Of a DNA stretch of 64,000 nucleotides, positions 11,318 to 23,678 are shown in pieces. Below the pieces are notes generated by a model, which saw only the letters and a list, made by a program, of their open reading frames with translations, was not told the DNA's origin and did no database searches. Where the stretch lies: positions 1,116,001-1,180,000 of the forward strand of contig NC_079875.1 in the NCBI RefSeq assembly GCF_029227915.1. The letters are read 5' to 3'. The stretch is from Hydractinia symbiolongicarpus. Lineage: Eukaryota > Cnidaria > Hydrozoa > Anthoathecata > Hydractiniidae. Numbering within the stretch: position 1 is the first letter of the stretch; each line of letters begins with the position of its first letter. A program made the position numbers and the translations under genes.

Positions 11318-12533
11318 ATCGTTCGGGAAATGAGTTTACTCTCTGGGTACTTTCTTTGTATACATTCGACTATACGGGCCAAGCCCCGGATTTACGGGAA
11401 AACGCGGGATTTCGTTTGCCGGCGATTAAACCTCTTTCATTAAGCGTCTCATCAAAAATGAAAACATTTTTGAAAACTACAAGTCTCATGCGTTTTAGTG
11501 GTGAAAAAATAATTTAAAAAATCGTTCGGGAAATGAGTTTACTCCCTGGGTACTTTCTTTGTATACTTTTGACTATACGGGCCGAGTCCGGGATTTACGG
11601 AAAATCGCGGATTTTCGTTTGCCGGCGATTAAACTTCTTTTATTCAGCGTCCCATCAAATATGAAAATATTTTTGAAAACTACAAGTGTCATGCGTTTAG
11701 TGGTAAAAAAATAATATAAAAAATCGTTCGGGAAATGAGTTTACTCCCTGGGTACTTTCTTTGTATACTTTTGACTATACGGGTCGAGTCCGGGGTTTAC
11801 GGGAAAGGGCGGGTTTTCGTTTACCAGCGATTAAACTTCTTTCATTAACCGTCTCATCAAAAATGAAAACATTTTTGAAAACTACAAGTCTCATGCGTTT
11901 TAGTGGTGAAAAGATAATTTAAAAAATCGTTTTGGAAATGAGTTTACTCACAGGGTACTTTCTTTGTATACTTTTGAATTTACGGGTCAAGTCCGGGGTT
12001 TACGGGAAATGGCGGGTTTTCGTTTCCCGGCGATTAAACTTCTTTTATTCAGCGTCTCATCAAAAATGAAAACATTTTTGAAAACTACAAGTCTCATGCG
12101 TTTTAGTAGTGAAAAGATAATTTAAAAAATCGTTTTGGAAATGAGTTTACTCACAGGGTACTTTCTTTGTATACATTCGACTATACGGGCCAAGCCCGGG
12201 ATTTACGGGAAATCGCGGGTTTTCGTTTGCTGGCGATTAAACCACTTTCATTAAGCGTCTCATCAAAAATGAAAACATTTCTGAAAACTACAAGTCTCAT
12301 GAGTTTTATTGGTGAAAAAATAATTTAAAAAATCGTTCGGGAAATGAGTTTACTCACAGGGTACTTTCTTTGTATACATTCGACTATACGGGCCAAACCC
12401 GGGATTTACGGGAAATCGCGGGTTTTCGTTTGCCGTCGATTAAACTTCTTTCATTAACCGTCTCATCAAAAATGAAAAATTTTTTGAAAACTACAAGTCT
12501 CATGCGTTTTAGTGGGGAAAAAAAAATTAAAAA
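11318..12533. repeat. Transition units I-E-A-J-K-B
   Basis: I 11318, E 11521 and A 11723 finish the left HOR domain. J 11926 (TGAATTTACGGGTCAAG), K 12129 (GCTGGCGATTAAACCAC, ATTTCTGAAAAC) and a B variant at 12332 (GGCCAAACCC) introduce the sub-types of the next domain. No larger period is visible within it. This is the boundary between two HOR families. Confidence 0.8.
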
Positions 12534-14356
12534 ATCGTTCGGGAAATGAGTTTACTCCCTGGGTACTTTCTTTGTATACATTCGACTATACGGGCCAAGC
12601 CCGGGATTTACGGGAAATCGAGGGATTTCGTTTGCCCGCGGTTAAACCTCTTTCATTAAGCGTCTCATCAAAAATGAAAACATTTTTGAAAACTACAAGT
12701 CTCATGCGATTTAGTGGTGAAAAAATAATTTAAAAAATCGTTCGGAAAATGAGTTTACTCCCTGGGTACTCTCTTGTATACTTTGGACTATACGGGCCGA
12801 GTCCGGGATTTACGGGAAATCGCGGATTTTCGTTTGAGGGCGATTAAACTTCCTTTAATCAGCGTCTCATCAAAAATGAAAACATTTTTAAAAACTACAA
12901 GTCTCATGGGCTTTAGTGGTGAAATAATAATTTAAAAAATCGTTTGGGAAATGAGTTTACTCCCTGGGTACTTTCTTTGTATACTTTTGACTTTACGGGC
13001 CGAGTCCGGGATTTACGGAAAATCGCGGATTTTCGTTTGCCGGCGATTAAACTTCTTTTATTCAGCGTCCCATCAAATATGAAAATATTTTTGAAAACTA
13101 CAAGTCTCATGCCTTTAGTGGTAAAAAAATAATATAAAAAATCGTTTGGGAAATGAGTTTACTCCCTGGGTACTTTCTTTGCATACTTTTGAATATACGG
13201 GTCAAGTCCGGGGTTTACGGGAAATGGCGGGTTTTCGTTTGCCGGCGATTAAACTTCTTTTATTCAGCGTCTCATCAAAAATGAAAACATTTTTGAAAAC
13301 TACAAGTCTCATGCGTTTTAGTAGTGAAAAGATAATTTAAAAAATCGTTTTGGAAATGAGTTTACTCACAGGGTACTTTCTTTGTGTACATTCGACTATA
13401 CGGGCCAAGCCCGGGATTTACGGGAAATCGCGGGTTTTCGTTTGCTGGCGATTAAACCACTTTCATTAAGCGTCTCATCAAAAATGAAAACATTTCCGAA
13501 AACTACAAGTCTCATGCGTTTTATTGGTGAAAAAATAATTTAAAAAATCGTTCGGGAAATGAGTTTACTCACAGGGTACTTTCTTTGTATACATTCGACT
13601 ATACGGGCCAAGCCCGGGATTTACGGGAAATCGCAGGTTTTCGTTTGCCGGCGATTAAACTTCTTTCATTAACCGTCTCATCAAAAATGAAAAAAGTTTT
13701 GAAAACTACAAGTCTCATGCGTTTTAGTGGTGAAAAAAAAATTAAAAAATCGTTCGGGAAATGAGTTTACTCCCTGGGTACTTTCTTTGTATACATTCGA
13801 CTATACGGGCCAAGCCCGGGATTTATGGGAAATCGAGGGATTTCGTTTGCCGGCGATTAAACCTCTTTCATTAAGCGTCTCATGAAAAAGGAAAACATTT
13901 TTGAAAACTACAAGTCTCATGCGTTTTAGTGGTGAAAAAATAATTTAAAAAATCGTTCGGGAAATGAGTTTACACCCTGGGTACTTTCTTTGTATACTTT
14001 TGACTATACGGACCGAGTCCGGGATTTACGGGAAATCGCAGGTTTTCGTTTGCCGGCGATTAAACTTCTTTTATTCAGCGTCTCATCAAAAATGAAAACA
14101 TTTTTGAAAACTACAAGTCTCATACGTTTTAGTGGTGAAAAAATAATTTAAAAATTCGTTCTGGAAATGAGTTTACTCACTGGGTACTTTCCTTGTATAC
14201 TTTTAACTATACGGGCCGAGTCCGGGATTTACGGGAAATCGCGGGTTTTCGTTTGCGGGCGATTAAACTTCTTTTATTCAGCGTCTCATCAGAAATGAAA
14301 ACATTTTTGAAAACTACAAGTCTCATGCGTTTTAGTGGGGAAAAAAAAATTAAAAA
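12534..14356. repeat. Nonameric HOR, copy 1 (1823 bp)
   Basis: Order: I2 12534 (TCGAGGGATTTC, CCCGCGGTTAAACC), C2 12737 (GGGTACTCTCTTG, TTTGAGGGCG, CCTTTAATCAG), E2 12939 (TGACTTTACGGG), J2 13141 (GCATACTTTTG), K 13344, B4 13547 (GAAAAAAGTTTTG), I2' 13749, L 13952 (TACGGACCGAG), G2 14154 (TTCTGG, GCGGGCG, ATCAGAAATG). Copy 2 repeats the same order with few changes. Confidence 0.92.
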
Positions 14357-16180
14357 ATCGTTCGGGAAATGAGTTTACTCCCTGGGTACTTTCTTTGTAT
14401 ACATTCGACTATACGGGCCAAGCCCGGGATTTACGGGAAATCGAGGGATTTCGTTTGCCCGCGATTAAACCTCTTTCATTAAGCGTCTCATCAAAAATGA
14501 AAACATTTTTGAAAACTACAAGTCTCATGCGATTTAGTGGTGAAAAAATAATTTAAAAAATCGTTCGGAAAATGAGTTTACTCCCTGGGTACTCTCTTGT
14601 ATACTTTGGACTATACGGGCCGAGTCCGGGATTTACGGGAAATCGCGGATTTTCGTTTGAGGGCGATTAAACTTCCTTTAATCAGCGTCTCATCAAAAAT
14701 GAAAACATTTTTAAAAACTACAAGTCTCATGGGCTTTAGTGGTGAAATAATAATTTAAAAAATCGTTTGGGAAATGAGTTTACTCCCTGGGTACTTTCTT
14801 TGTATACTTTTGACTTTACGGGCCGAGTCCGGGATTTACGGAAAATCGCGGATTTTCGTTTGCCGGCGATTAAACTTCTTTTATTCAGCGTCCCATCAAA
14901 TATGAAAATATTTTTGAAAACTACAAGTCTCATGCCTTTAGTGGTAAAAAAATAATATAAAAAATCGTTTGGGAAATGAGTTTACTCCCTGAGTACTTTC
15001 TTTGCATACTTTTGAATATACGGGTCAAGTCCGGGGTTTACGGGAAATGGCGGGTTTTCGTTTGCCGGCGATTAAACTTCTTTTATTCAGCGTCTCATCA
15101 AAAATGAAAACATTTTTGAAAACTACAAGTCTCATGCGTTTTAGTAGTGAAAAGATAATTTAAAAAATCGTTTTGGAAATGAGTTTACTCACAGGGTACT
15201 TTCTTTGTGTACATTCGACTATACGGGCCAAGCCCGGGATTTACGGGAAATCGCGGGTTTTCGTTTGCTGGCGATTAAACCACTTTCATTAAGCGTCTCA
15301 TCAAAAATGAAAACATTTCCGAAAACTACAAGTCTCATGCGTTTTATTGGTGAAAAAATAATTTAAAAAATCGTTCGGGAAATGAGTTTACTCACAGGGT
15401 ACTTTCTTTGTATACATTCGACTATACGGGCCAAGCCCGGGATTTACGGGAAATCGCAGGTTTTCGTTTGCCGGCGATTAAACTTCTTTCATTAACCGTC
15501 TCATCAAAAATGAAAAAAGTTTTGAAAACTACAAGTCTCATGCGTTTTAGTGGTGAAAAAAAAATTAAAAAATCGTTCGGGAAATGAGTTTACTCCCTGG
15601 GTACTTTCTTTGTATACATTCGACTATACGGGCCAAGCCCGGGATTTATGGGAAATCGAGGGATTTCGTTTGCCGGCGATTAAACCTCTTTCATTAAGCG
15701 TCTCATCAAAAAGGAAAACATTTTTGAAAACTACAAGTCTCATGCGTTTTAGTGGTGAAAAAATAATTTAAAAAATCGTTCGGGAAATGAGTTTACACCC
15801 TGGGTACTTTCTTTGTATACTTTTGACAATACGGACCGAGTCCGGGATTTACGGGAAATCGCAGGTTTTCGTTTGCCGGCGATTAAACTTCTTTTATTCA
15901 GCGTCTCATCAAAAATGAAAACATTTTTGAAAACTACAAGTCTCATACGTTTTAGTGGTGAAAAAATAATTTAAAAATTCGTTCTGGAAATGAGTTTACT
16001 CACTGGGTACTTTCCTTGTATACTTTTAACTATACGGGCCGAGTCCGGGATTTACGGGAAATCGCGGGTTTTCGTTTGCGGGCGATTAAACTTCTTTTAT
16101 TCAGCGTCTCATCAGAAATGAAAACATTTTTGAAAACTACAAGTCTTATGCGTTTTAGTGGTGAAATAATAATTTAAAAA
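14357..16180. repeat. Nonameric HOR, copy 2 (1824 bp)
   Basis: Same nine units in the same order as copy 1, starting with I2 at 14357 and ending with G2 at 15977. Small private differences are CCTGAGTAC in J2, AAAAAGGAAAAC in I2' and TGACAATACGG in L. The shared rare variants GCATACTTTTG, GGGTACTCTC and CCTTTAATCAG make close common descent with copy 1 clear. Confidence 0.92.
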
Positions 16181-17801
16181 ATCGTTTGGGAAATGAGTTT
16201 ACTCCCTGGGTACTTTCTTTGTATACTTTTGACTATACGGGCCGAGTCCAGGATTTACGGGAAATCGCAGGTTTTCGTTTGCCGGCGATTAAACTTCTTT
16301 TATTCAGCGTCTCATCAAAAATGAAAACATTTTTAAAAACTATAAGTCTCATGCGTTTTAGTGGTGAAAAAGTAATTTAAAAAATCGTTCGGGAAATGAG
16401 TTTACTCCCTGGGTACTTTCTTTGTATACTTTTGACTATACGGGCCAAGCCGGGATTTACGGGAAATCGCGGGTTTTCGTTTGCCGGCGATTAAACTTCT
16501 TTTATTCAGCGTTTCATCAAAAATGAAAACATATTTAAAAACTACAAGTCTTATGCGATTTAGTGGTGAAAAAATAATTTAAAAAATCGTTCTGGAAATG
16601 AGTTTACTCACAGGGTACTTTCTTTGTATACATTCGACTATACGGGCCAAGCCCGGGATTTACGCAAAATCGCGGATTTTCGTTTGCCGGCGATTAAACT
16701 TCTTTTATTCAGCGTCCCATCAAATATGAAAATATTTTTGAAAACTACAAGTCTCATGCGTTTAGTGGTAAAAAAATAATATAAAAAATCGTTCGGAAAA
16801 TGAGTTTACTCCCTGGGTACTTTCTTTGTATACTTTTGAATATACGGGTCAAGTCCGGGGTTTACGGGAAATGGCGGGTTTTCGTTTGCCGGCGATTAAA
16901 CTTCTTTTATTCAGCGTCTCATCAAAAATGAAAACATTTTTGAAAACTACAAGTCTCATGCGTTTTAGTGGTGAAAAAATAATTTAAAAAATCGTTCGGG
17001 AAATGAGTTTACTCCCTGGGTACTTTCTTTGTATACTTTTGACTTTACGGGCCGAGTCCGGGATTTACGGAAAATCGCGGATTTTCGTTTGCCGGCGATT
17101 AAACTTCTTTTATTCAGCGTCCCATCAAATATGAAAATATTTTTGAAAACTACAAGTCTCATGCGTTTAGTGGTAAAAAAATAATATAAAAAATCGTTCG
17201 GGAAATGAGTTTACTCCCTGGGTACTTTCTTCGTATACTTTTGAATATACGGGTCAAGTCCGGGGTTTACGGGAAATGGCGGGTTTTCGTTTGCCGGCGA
17301 TTAAACATCTTTTATTCAGCGTCTTATCAAAAATGAAAATATTTTTGAAAACTACAAGTCTCATACGTTTTAGTGGTGAAAAAATAATTTAAAAATTCGT
17401 TCTGGAAATGAGTTTACTCACTGGGTACTTTCCTTGTATACTTTTAACTATACGGGCCGAGTCCGGGATTTACGGGAAATCGCGGGTTTTCGTTTGCGGG
17501 CGATTAAACTTCTTTTATTCAGCGTCTCATCAGAAATGAAAACATTTTTGAAAACTACAAGTCTTATGCGTTTTAGTGGTGAAATAATAATTTAAAAAAT
17601 CGTTTGGGAAATGAGTTTACTCCCTGGGTACTTTCTTTGTATACTTTTGACTATACGGGCCGAGTCCAGGATTTACGGGAAATCGCAGGTTTTCGTTTGC
17701 CGGCGATTAAACTTCTTTTATTCAGCGTCTCATCAAAAATGAAAACATTTTTAAAAACTATAAGTCTCATGCGTTTTAGTGGTGAAAAAGTAATTTAAAA
17801 A
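16181..17801. repeat. Mixed units H2-M-(S/E)-J-E2-J-G2-H2
   Basis: Starts: 16181, 16384, 16586, 16788, 16991, 17193, 17395, 17599. The H2 units at both ends share the rare ACTATAAGTCTC variant and are 1418 bp apart (seven units). The J unit at 17193 has CTTCGTATAC and CTTATCAAAAATG, markers that reappear in the pentamer to the right. The unit at 16586 is chimeric. Confidence 0.83.
16586..16787. repeat. Chimeric monomer, S-class left half and E2 right half
   Basis: The left part has CTCACAGGG, ATTCGAC and CCAAGCCC; from TTACGCAAAATCGCGG onward it is E2 (CCCATCAAATATG, TTTAGTGGTAAAA). It is followed by a J unit, as E2 usually is, so the right-hand neighbour came with the right half. A crossover inside a unit is the simple explanation. 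Confidence 0.8.
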
Positions 17802-20228
17802 ATCGTTCGGGAAATGAGTTTACTCCCTGGGTACTTTCTTTGTATACTTTTGACTTTACGGGCCGAGTCCGGGATTTACGGAAAATCGCGGATTTTCGTT
17901 TGCCGGCGATTAAACTTCTTTTATTCAGCGTCCCATCAAATATGAAAATATTTTTGAAAACTACAAGTCTCATGCGTTTAGTGGTAAAAAAATAATATAA
18001 AAAATCGTTCGGGAAATGAGTTTACTCCCTGGGTACTTTCTTCGTATACTTTTGAATATACGGGTCAAGTCCGGGGTTTACGGGAAATGGCGGGTTTTCG
18101 TTTGCCGGCGATTAAACATCTTTTATTCAGCGTCTTATCAAAAATGAAAACATTTTTGAAAACTACAAGTCTCATGCGTTTTAGTGGTGAAAAAAAAATA
18201 AAAAATCGTTCGGGAAATGAGTTTACTCCCTGGGTACTTTCTTTGTATACATTCGACTATACGGGCCAAGCCCGGGATTTACGGGAAATCGTGGGTTATA
18301 GTTTTCCGGCGATTAAACCTCTTTCATTAAGCGTCTCATCAAAAATGAAAACATTTTTGAAAACTACAAGTCTCATGCGTTTTAGTGGTGAAAAAATAAT
18401 TTAAAAAATCGTTCGGGAAATGAGTTTACTCCCTGGGTACTTTCTTTGTATACTTTTGACTTTACGGGCCGAGTCCGGGATTTACGGAAAATTGCGGATT
18501 TTTATTTGCCGGCGATTAAACTTCTTTTATTCAGCGTCCCATCAAATATGAAAATATTTTTGAAAACTACAAGTCTCATGCGTTTAGTGGTAAAAAAATA
18601 ATATAAAAAATCGTTCGGAAAATGAGTTTACTCCCTGGGTACTTTCTTTGTATACTTTTGAATATACGGGTCAAGTCCGGGGTTTACGGGAAATGGCGGG
18701 TTTTCGTTTGCCGGCGATTAAACTTCTTTTATTCAGCGTCTCATCAAAAATGAAAACATTTTTGAAAACTACAAGTCTCATGCGTTTTAGTGGTGAAAAA
18801 ATAATTTAAAAAATCGTTCGGGAAATGAGTTTACTCCCTGGGTACTTTCTTTGTATACTTTTGACTTTACGGGCCGAGTCCGGGATTTACGGAAAATCGC
18901 GGATTTTCGTTTGCCGGCGATTAAACTTCTTTTATTCAGCGTCCCATCAAATATGAAAATATTTTTGAAAACTACAAGTCTCATGCGTTTAGTGGTAAAA
19001 AAATAATATAAAAAATCGTTCGGGAAATGAGTTTACTCCCTGGGTACTTTCTTCGTATACTTTTGAATATACGGGTCAAGTCCGGGGTTTACGGGAAATG
19101 GCGGGTTTTCGTTTGCCGGCGATTAAACATCTTTTATTCAGCGTCTTATCAAAAATGAAAACATTTTTGAAAACTACAAGTCTCATGCGTTTTAGTGGTG
19201 AAAAAAAAAATAAAAAATCGTTCGGGAAATGAGTTTACTCCCTGGGTACTTTCTTTGTATACATTCGACTATACGGGCCAAGCCCGGGATTTACGGGAAA
19301 TCGTGGGTTATAGTTTTCCGGCGATTAAACCTCTTTCATTAAGCGTCTCATCAAAAATGAAAACATTTTTGAAAACTACAAGTCTCATGCGTTTTAGTGG
19401 TGAAAAAATAATTTAAAAAATCGTTCGGGAAATGAGTTTACTCCCTGGGTACTTTCTTTGTATACTTTTGACTTTACGGGCCGAGTCCGGGATTTACGGA
19501 AAATTGCGGATTTTTATTTGCCGGCAATTAAACTTCTTTTATTCAGCGTCCCATCAAATATAAAAATATTTTTGAAAACTACAAGTCTCATGCGTTTAGT
19601 GGTAAAAAAATAATATAAAAAATCGTTCGGGAAATGAGTTTACTCCCTGGGTACTTTCTTTGTATACTTTTGAATATACGGGTCAAGTCCGGGGTTTACG
19701 GGAAATGGCGGGTTTTCGTTTGCCGGCGATTAAACTTCTTTTATTCAGCGTCTTATCAAAAATAAAAACATTTTTGAAAACTACAAGTCTCATGCGTTTT
19801 AGTGGTGAAAAAATAACTTAAAAAATTGTTTGGGAAATGAGTTTACTCCCTGGGTACTTTCTTTGTATACTTTTGACTTTACGGGCCGAGTCCGGGATTT
19901 ACGGAAAATCGCGGATTTTCGTTTGCCGGCGATTAAACTTCTTTTATTCAGCGTCCCATCAAATATGAAAATATTTTTGAAAACTACAAGTCTCATGCGT
20001 TTAGTGGTAAAAAAATAATATAAAAAATCGTTCGGGAAATGAGTTTACTCCCTGGGTACTTTCTTCGTATACTTTTGAATATACGGGTCAAGTCCGGGGT
20101 TTACGGGAAATGGCGGGTTTTCGTTTGCCGGCTATTAAACTTCTTTTATTCAGCGTCTTATCAAAAATGAAAACATTTTTAAAAACTACAAGTCTCATGC
20201 GTTTTAGTAGTGAAAAGATAATCTAAAA
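17802..20228. repeat. Pentameric HOR E2-J4-I3-E2'-J3 (about 1012 bp, 2.4 copies)
   Basis: E2 starts at 17802, 18813 and 19825 (1011 and 1012 apart). Markers: J4 has CTTCGTATAC and CTTATCAAAAATG; I3 has TCGTGGGTTATAG and TTTTCCGGCG; E2' has AATTGCGG and TTTTTATTTGCC. The third copy stops after J4 (20027). The unit contains the E-then-J pair twice, suggesting that a smaller E-J dimer was amplified and combined with I3. Confidence 0.9.
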
Positions 20229-20837
20229 ATTCGTTTTGGAAATGAGTTTACTCACAGGGTACTTTCTTTGTATACATTCGACTATACGGGCCAAGCCCGG
20301 GATTTACGGGAAATCGCGGGTTTTCGTTTGCTGGCGATTAAACCACTTTCATTAAGCGTCTCATCAAAAATGAAAACATTTCTGAAAACTACAAGTCTCA
20401 TGCGTTTTATTGGTGAAAAAATAATTTAAAAAATCGTTCGGGAAATGAGTTTACTCACAGGGTACTTTCTTTGTATACCTTCGACTATACGGGCCAAACC
20501 CGGGATTTACGGGAAATCGCGGGTTTTCGTTTGCCGGCGATTAAACTTCTTTCATTAACCGTCTCATCAAAAATGAAAAAATTTTTGAAAACTACAAGTC
20601 TCATGCGTTTTAGTGGTGAAAAAAAAATTAAAAAATCGTTCGGGAAATGAGTTTACTCCCTGGGTACTTTCTTTGTATACATTCGACTATACGGGCCAAG
20701 CCCGGGATTTACGGGAAATCGAGGGATTTCGTTTGCCGGCGATTAAACTTCTTTTATTCAGCGTTTCATCAAAAATGAAAACATTTTTAAAAACTACAAG
20801 TCTTATGCGATTTAGTGGTGAAAAAATAATTTAAAAA
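20229..20837. repeat. K-B4-I2 hybrid trio
   Basis: K 20229 and B4 20433 reproduce neighbours seen in the nonamer, so this is a displaced fragment of it. The third unit (20635) begins as I2 (ATTCGAC, TCGAGGGATTTC) but ends in a T-class right half (TTTATTCAGCGTTTC, TCTTATGCGATTTAG) normally found in M units, making it another half-and-half unit. Confidence 0.8.
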
Positions 20838-23678
20838 ATCGTTCTGGAAATGAGTTTACTCACAGGGTACTTTCTTTGTATACATTCGACTATACGGGCC
20901 AAGCCCGGGATTTACGGGAAATCGCGGGTTTTCGTTTTCCGGCGATTAAACCTCTTTCATTAAGCGTCTCATCAAAAATGTAAACATTTTTGAAAACTAC
21001 AAGTCTCATGCGTTTTAGTGGTGAAAAAAAAATTTAAAAATTCGTTCTGGAAATGAGTTTACTCCCTGGGTACTTTCCTTGTATACTTTTAACTATACGG
21101 GCCGAGTCCGGGATTTACGGGAAATCGCGGGTTTCCGTTTGCGGGCGAATAAACTTCTTTTATTCAGCGTCTCATCAGAAATGAAAACATTTTTGAAAAC
21201 TACAAGTCTTATGCGTTTTAGTGGTGAAATAATAATTTAAAAAATCGTTTGGGAAATGAGTTTACTCCCTGGGTACTTTCTTTGTATACTTTTGACTATA
21301 CGGGCCGAGTCCAGGATTTACGGGAAATCGCAGGTTTTCGTTTGCCGGCGATTAAACTTCTTTTATTCAGCGTCTCATCAAAAATGAAAACATTTTTAAA
21401 AACTATAAGTCTCATGCGTTTTAGTGGTGAAAAAGTAATTTAAAAAATCGTTCGGGAAATGAGTTTACTCCCTGGGTACTTTCTTTGTATACTTTTGACT
21501 ATACGGACTGAGTCCGGGATTTACGGGAAATCGCAGGTTTTCGTTTGCCGGCGATTAAACTGCTTTTATTCAGCGTCTCATCAAAAATGAAAACATTTTT
21601 GAAAACTACAAGTCTCATGCGTTATAGTGGTGAAAAAATAATTTAAAAAATCGTTCGGGAAATGAGTTTACTCCCTGGGTACTTTCTTTGTATACTTGTG
21701 ACTATACGGGCCAAGCCGGGATTTACGGGAAATCGCGGGTTTTCGTTTGCCGGCGATTAAACTTCTTTTATTCAGCGTTTCATCAAAAATGAAAACATTT
21801 TTAAAAACTACAAGTCTTATGCGATTTAGTGGTGAAAAAATAATTTAAAAAATCGTTCTGGAAATGAGTTTACTCACAGGGTACTTTCTTTGTATACATT
21901 CGACTATACGGGCCAAGCCCGGGATTTACGGGAAATCGCGGGTTTTCGTTTTCCGGCGATTAAACCTCTTTCATTAAGCGTCTCATCAAAAATGTAAACA
22001 TTTTTGAAAACTACAAGTCTCATGCGTTTTAGTGGTGAAAAAAAAATTTAAAATTTCGTTCTGGAAATGAGTTTACTCACTGGGTACTTTCCTTGTATAC
22101 TTTTAACTATACGGGCCGAGTCCGGGATTTACGGGAAATCGCGGGTTTTCGTTTGCCGGCGATTAAACTTCTTTTATTCCGCGTTTCATCAAAAATGAAA
22201 ACATTTTTAAAAACTACAAGTCTTATGCGATTTAGTGGTGAAAAAATAATTTAAAAAATCGTTCTGGAAATGAGTTTACTCACAGGGTACTTTCTTTGTA
22301 TACATTCGACTATACGGGCCAAGCCCGGGATTTACGGGAAATCGCGGGTTTTCGTTTTCCGGCGATTAAACCTCTTTCATTAAGCGTCTCATCGAAAATG
22401 TAAACATTTTTGAAAACTACAAGTCTCATGCGTTTTAGTGGTGAAAAAAAAATTTAAAAATTCGTTCTGGAAATGAGTTTACTCACTGGGTACTTTCCTT
22501 GTATACTTTTAACTATACGGGCCGAGTCCGGGATTTACGGGAAATCGCGGGTTTTCGTTTGCCGGCGATTAAACTTCTTTTATTCAGCGTTTCATCAAAA
22601 ATGAAAACATTTTTAAAAACTACAAGTCTTATGCGATTTAGTGGTGAAAAAATAATTTAAAAAATCGTTCTGGAAATGAGTTTACTCACAGGGTACTTTC
22701 TTTGTATACATTCGACTATACGGGCCAAGCCCGGGATTTACGGGAAATCGCGGGTTTTCGTTTTCCGGCGATTAAACCTCTTTCATTAAGCGTCTCATCA
22801 AAAATGTAAACATTTTTGAAAACTACAAGTCTCATGCGTTTTAGTGGTGAAAAAAAAATTTAAAAATTCGTTCTGGAAATGAGTTTACTCACTGGGTACT
22901 TTCCTTGTATACTTTTAACTATACGGGCCGAGTCCGGGATTTACGGGAAATCGCGGGTTTTCGTTTGCGGGCGATTAAACTTCTTTTATTCAGCGTCTCA
23001 TCAGAAATGAAAACATTTTTGAAAACTACAAGTCTTATGCGTTTTAGTGGTGAAATAATAATTTAAAAAATCGTTTGGGAAATGAGTTTACTCCCTGGGT
23101 ACTTTCTTTGTATACTTTTGACTATACGGGCCGAGTCCAGGATTTACGGGAAATCGCAGGTTTTCGTTTGCCGGCGATTAAACTTCTTTTATTCAGCGTC
23201 TCATCAAAAATGAAAACATTTTTAAAAACTATAAGTCTCATGCGTTTTAGTGGTGAAAAAGTAATTTAAAAAATCGTTCTGGAAATGAGTTTACTCACAG
23301 GGTACTTTCTTTGTATACATTCGACTATACGGGCCAAGCCCGGGATTTACGGGAAATCGCGGGTTTTCGTTTTCCGGCGATTAAACCTCTTTCATTAAGC
23401 GTCTCATCAAAAATGTAAACATTTTTGAAAACTACAAGTCTCATGCGTTTTAGTGGTGAAAAAAAAATTTAAAAATTCGTTCTGGAAATGAGTTTACTCA
23501 CTGGGTACTTTCCTTGTATACTTTTAACTATACGGGCCGAGTCCGGGATTTACGGGAAATCGCGGGTTTTCGTTTGCGGGCGAATAAACTTCTTTTATTC
23601 AGCGTCTCATCAGAAATGAAAACATTTTTGAAAACTACAAGTCTTATGCGTTTTAGTGGTGAAATAATAATTTAAAAA
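20838..23678. repeat. N- and G-rich domain with dispersed G2-H2 pairs
   Basis: N units (TTTTCCGGCG, ATGTAAACATTTTTG) start at 20838, 21852, 22258, 22664 and 23273. G2-H2 pairs start at 21040 and 22866, with the same rare ACTATAAG variant as at 16181 and 17599. L with TACGGACTGAG is at 21447. The ATG-to-ATGTAAAC change alters the left side of the ACATTTTT block and is confined mostly to 20.8-25.7 kb, with one more copy near 29.1 kb. Confidence 0.85.
21650..22865. repeat. Dimeric HOR (M or G3)+N, three copies (~406 bp)
   Basis: Pairs start at 21650, 22053 and 22460. The second unit is always N. The first unit is M in copy 1 and, in copies 2 and 3, a hybrid with G start (TTTTAACTATAC) and M end (GCGTTTCATC, TCTTATGCGATTTAG). 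Copies 2 and 3 are near-identical, with few differences such as TATTCCGCG and ATCGAAAATG in single copies. Confidence 0.88.
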
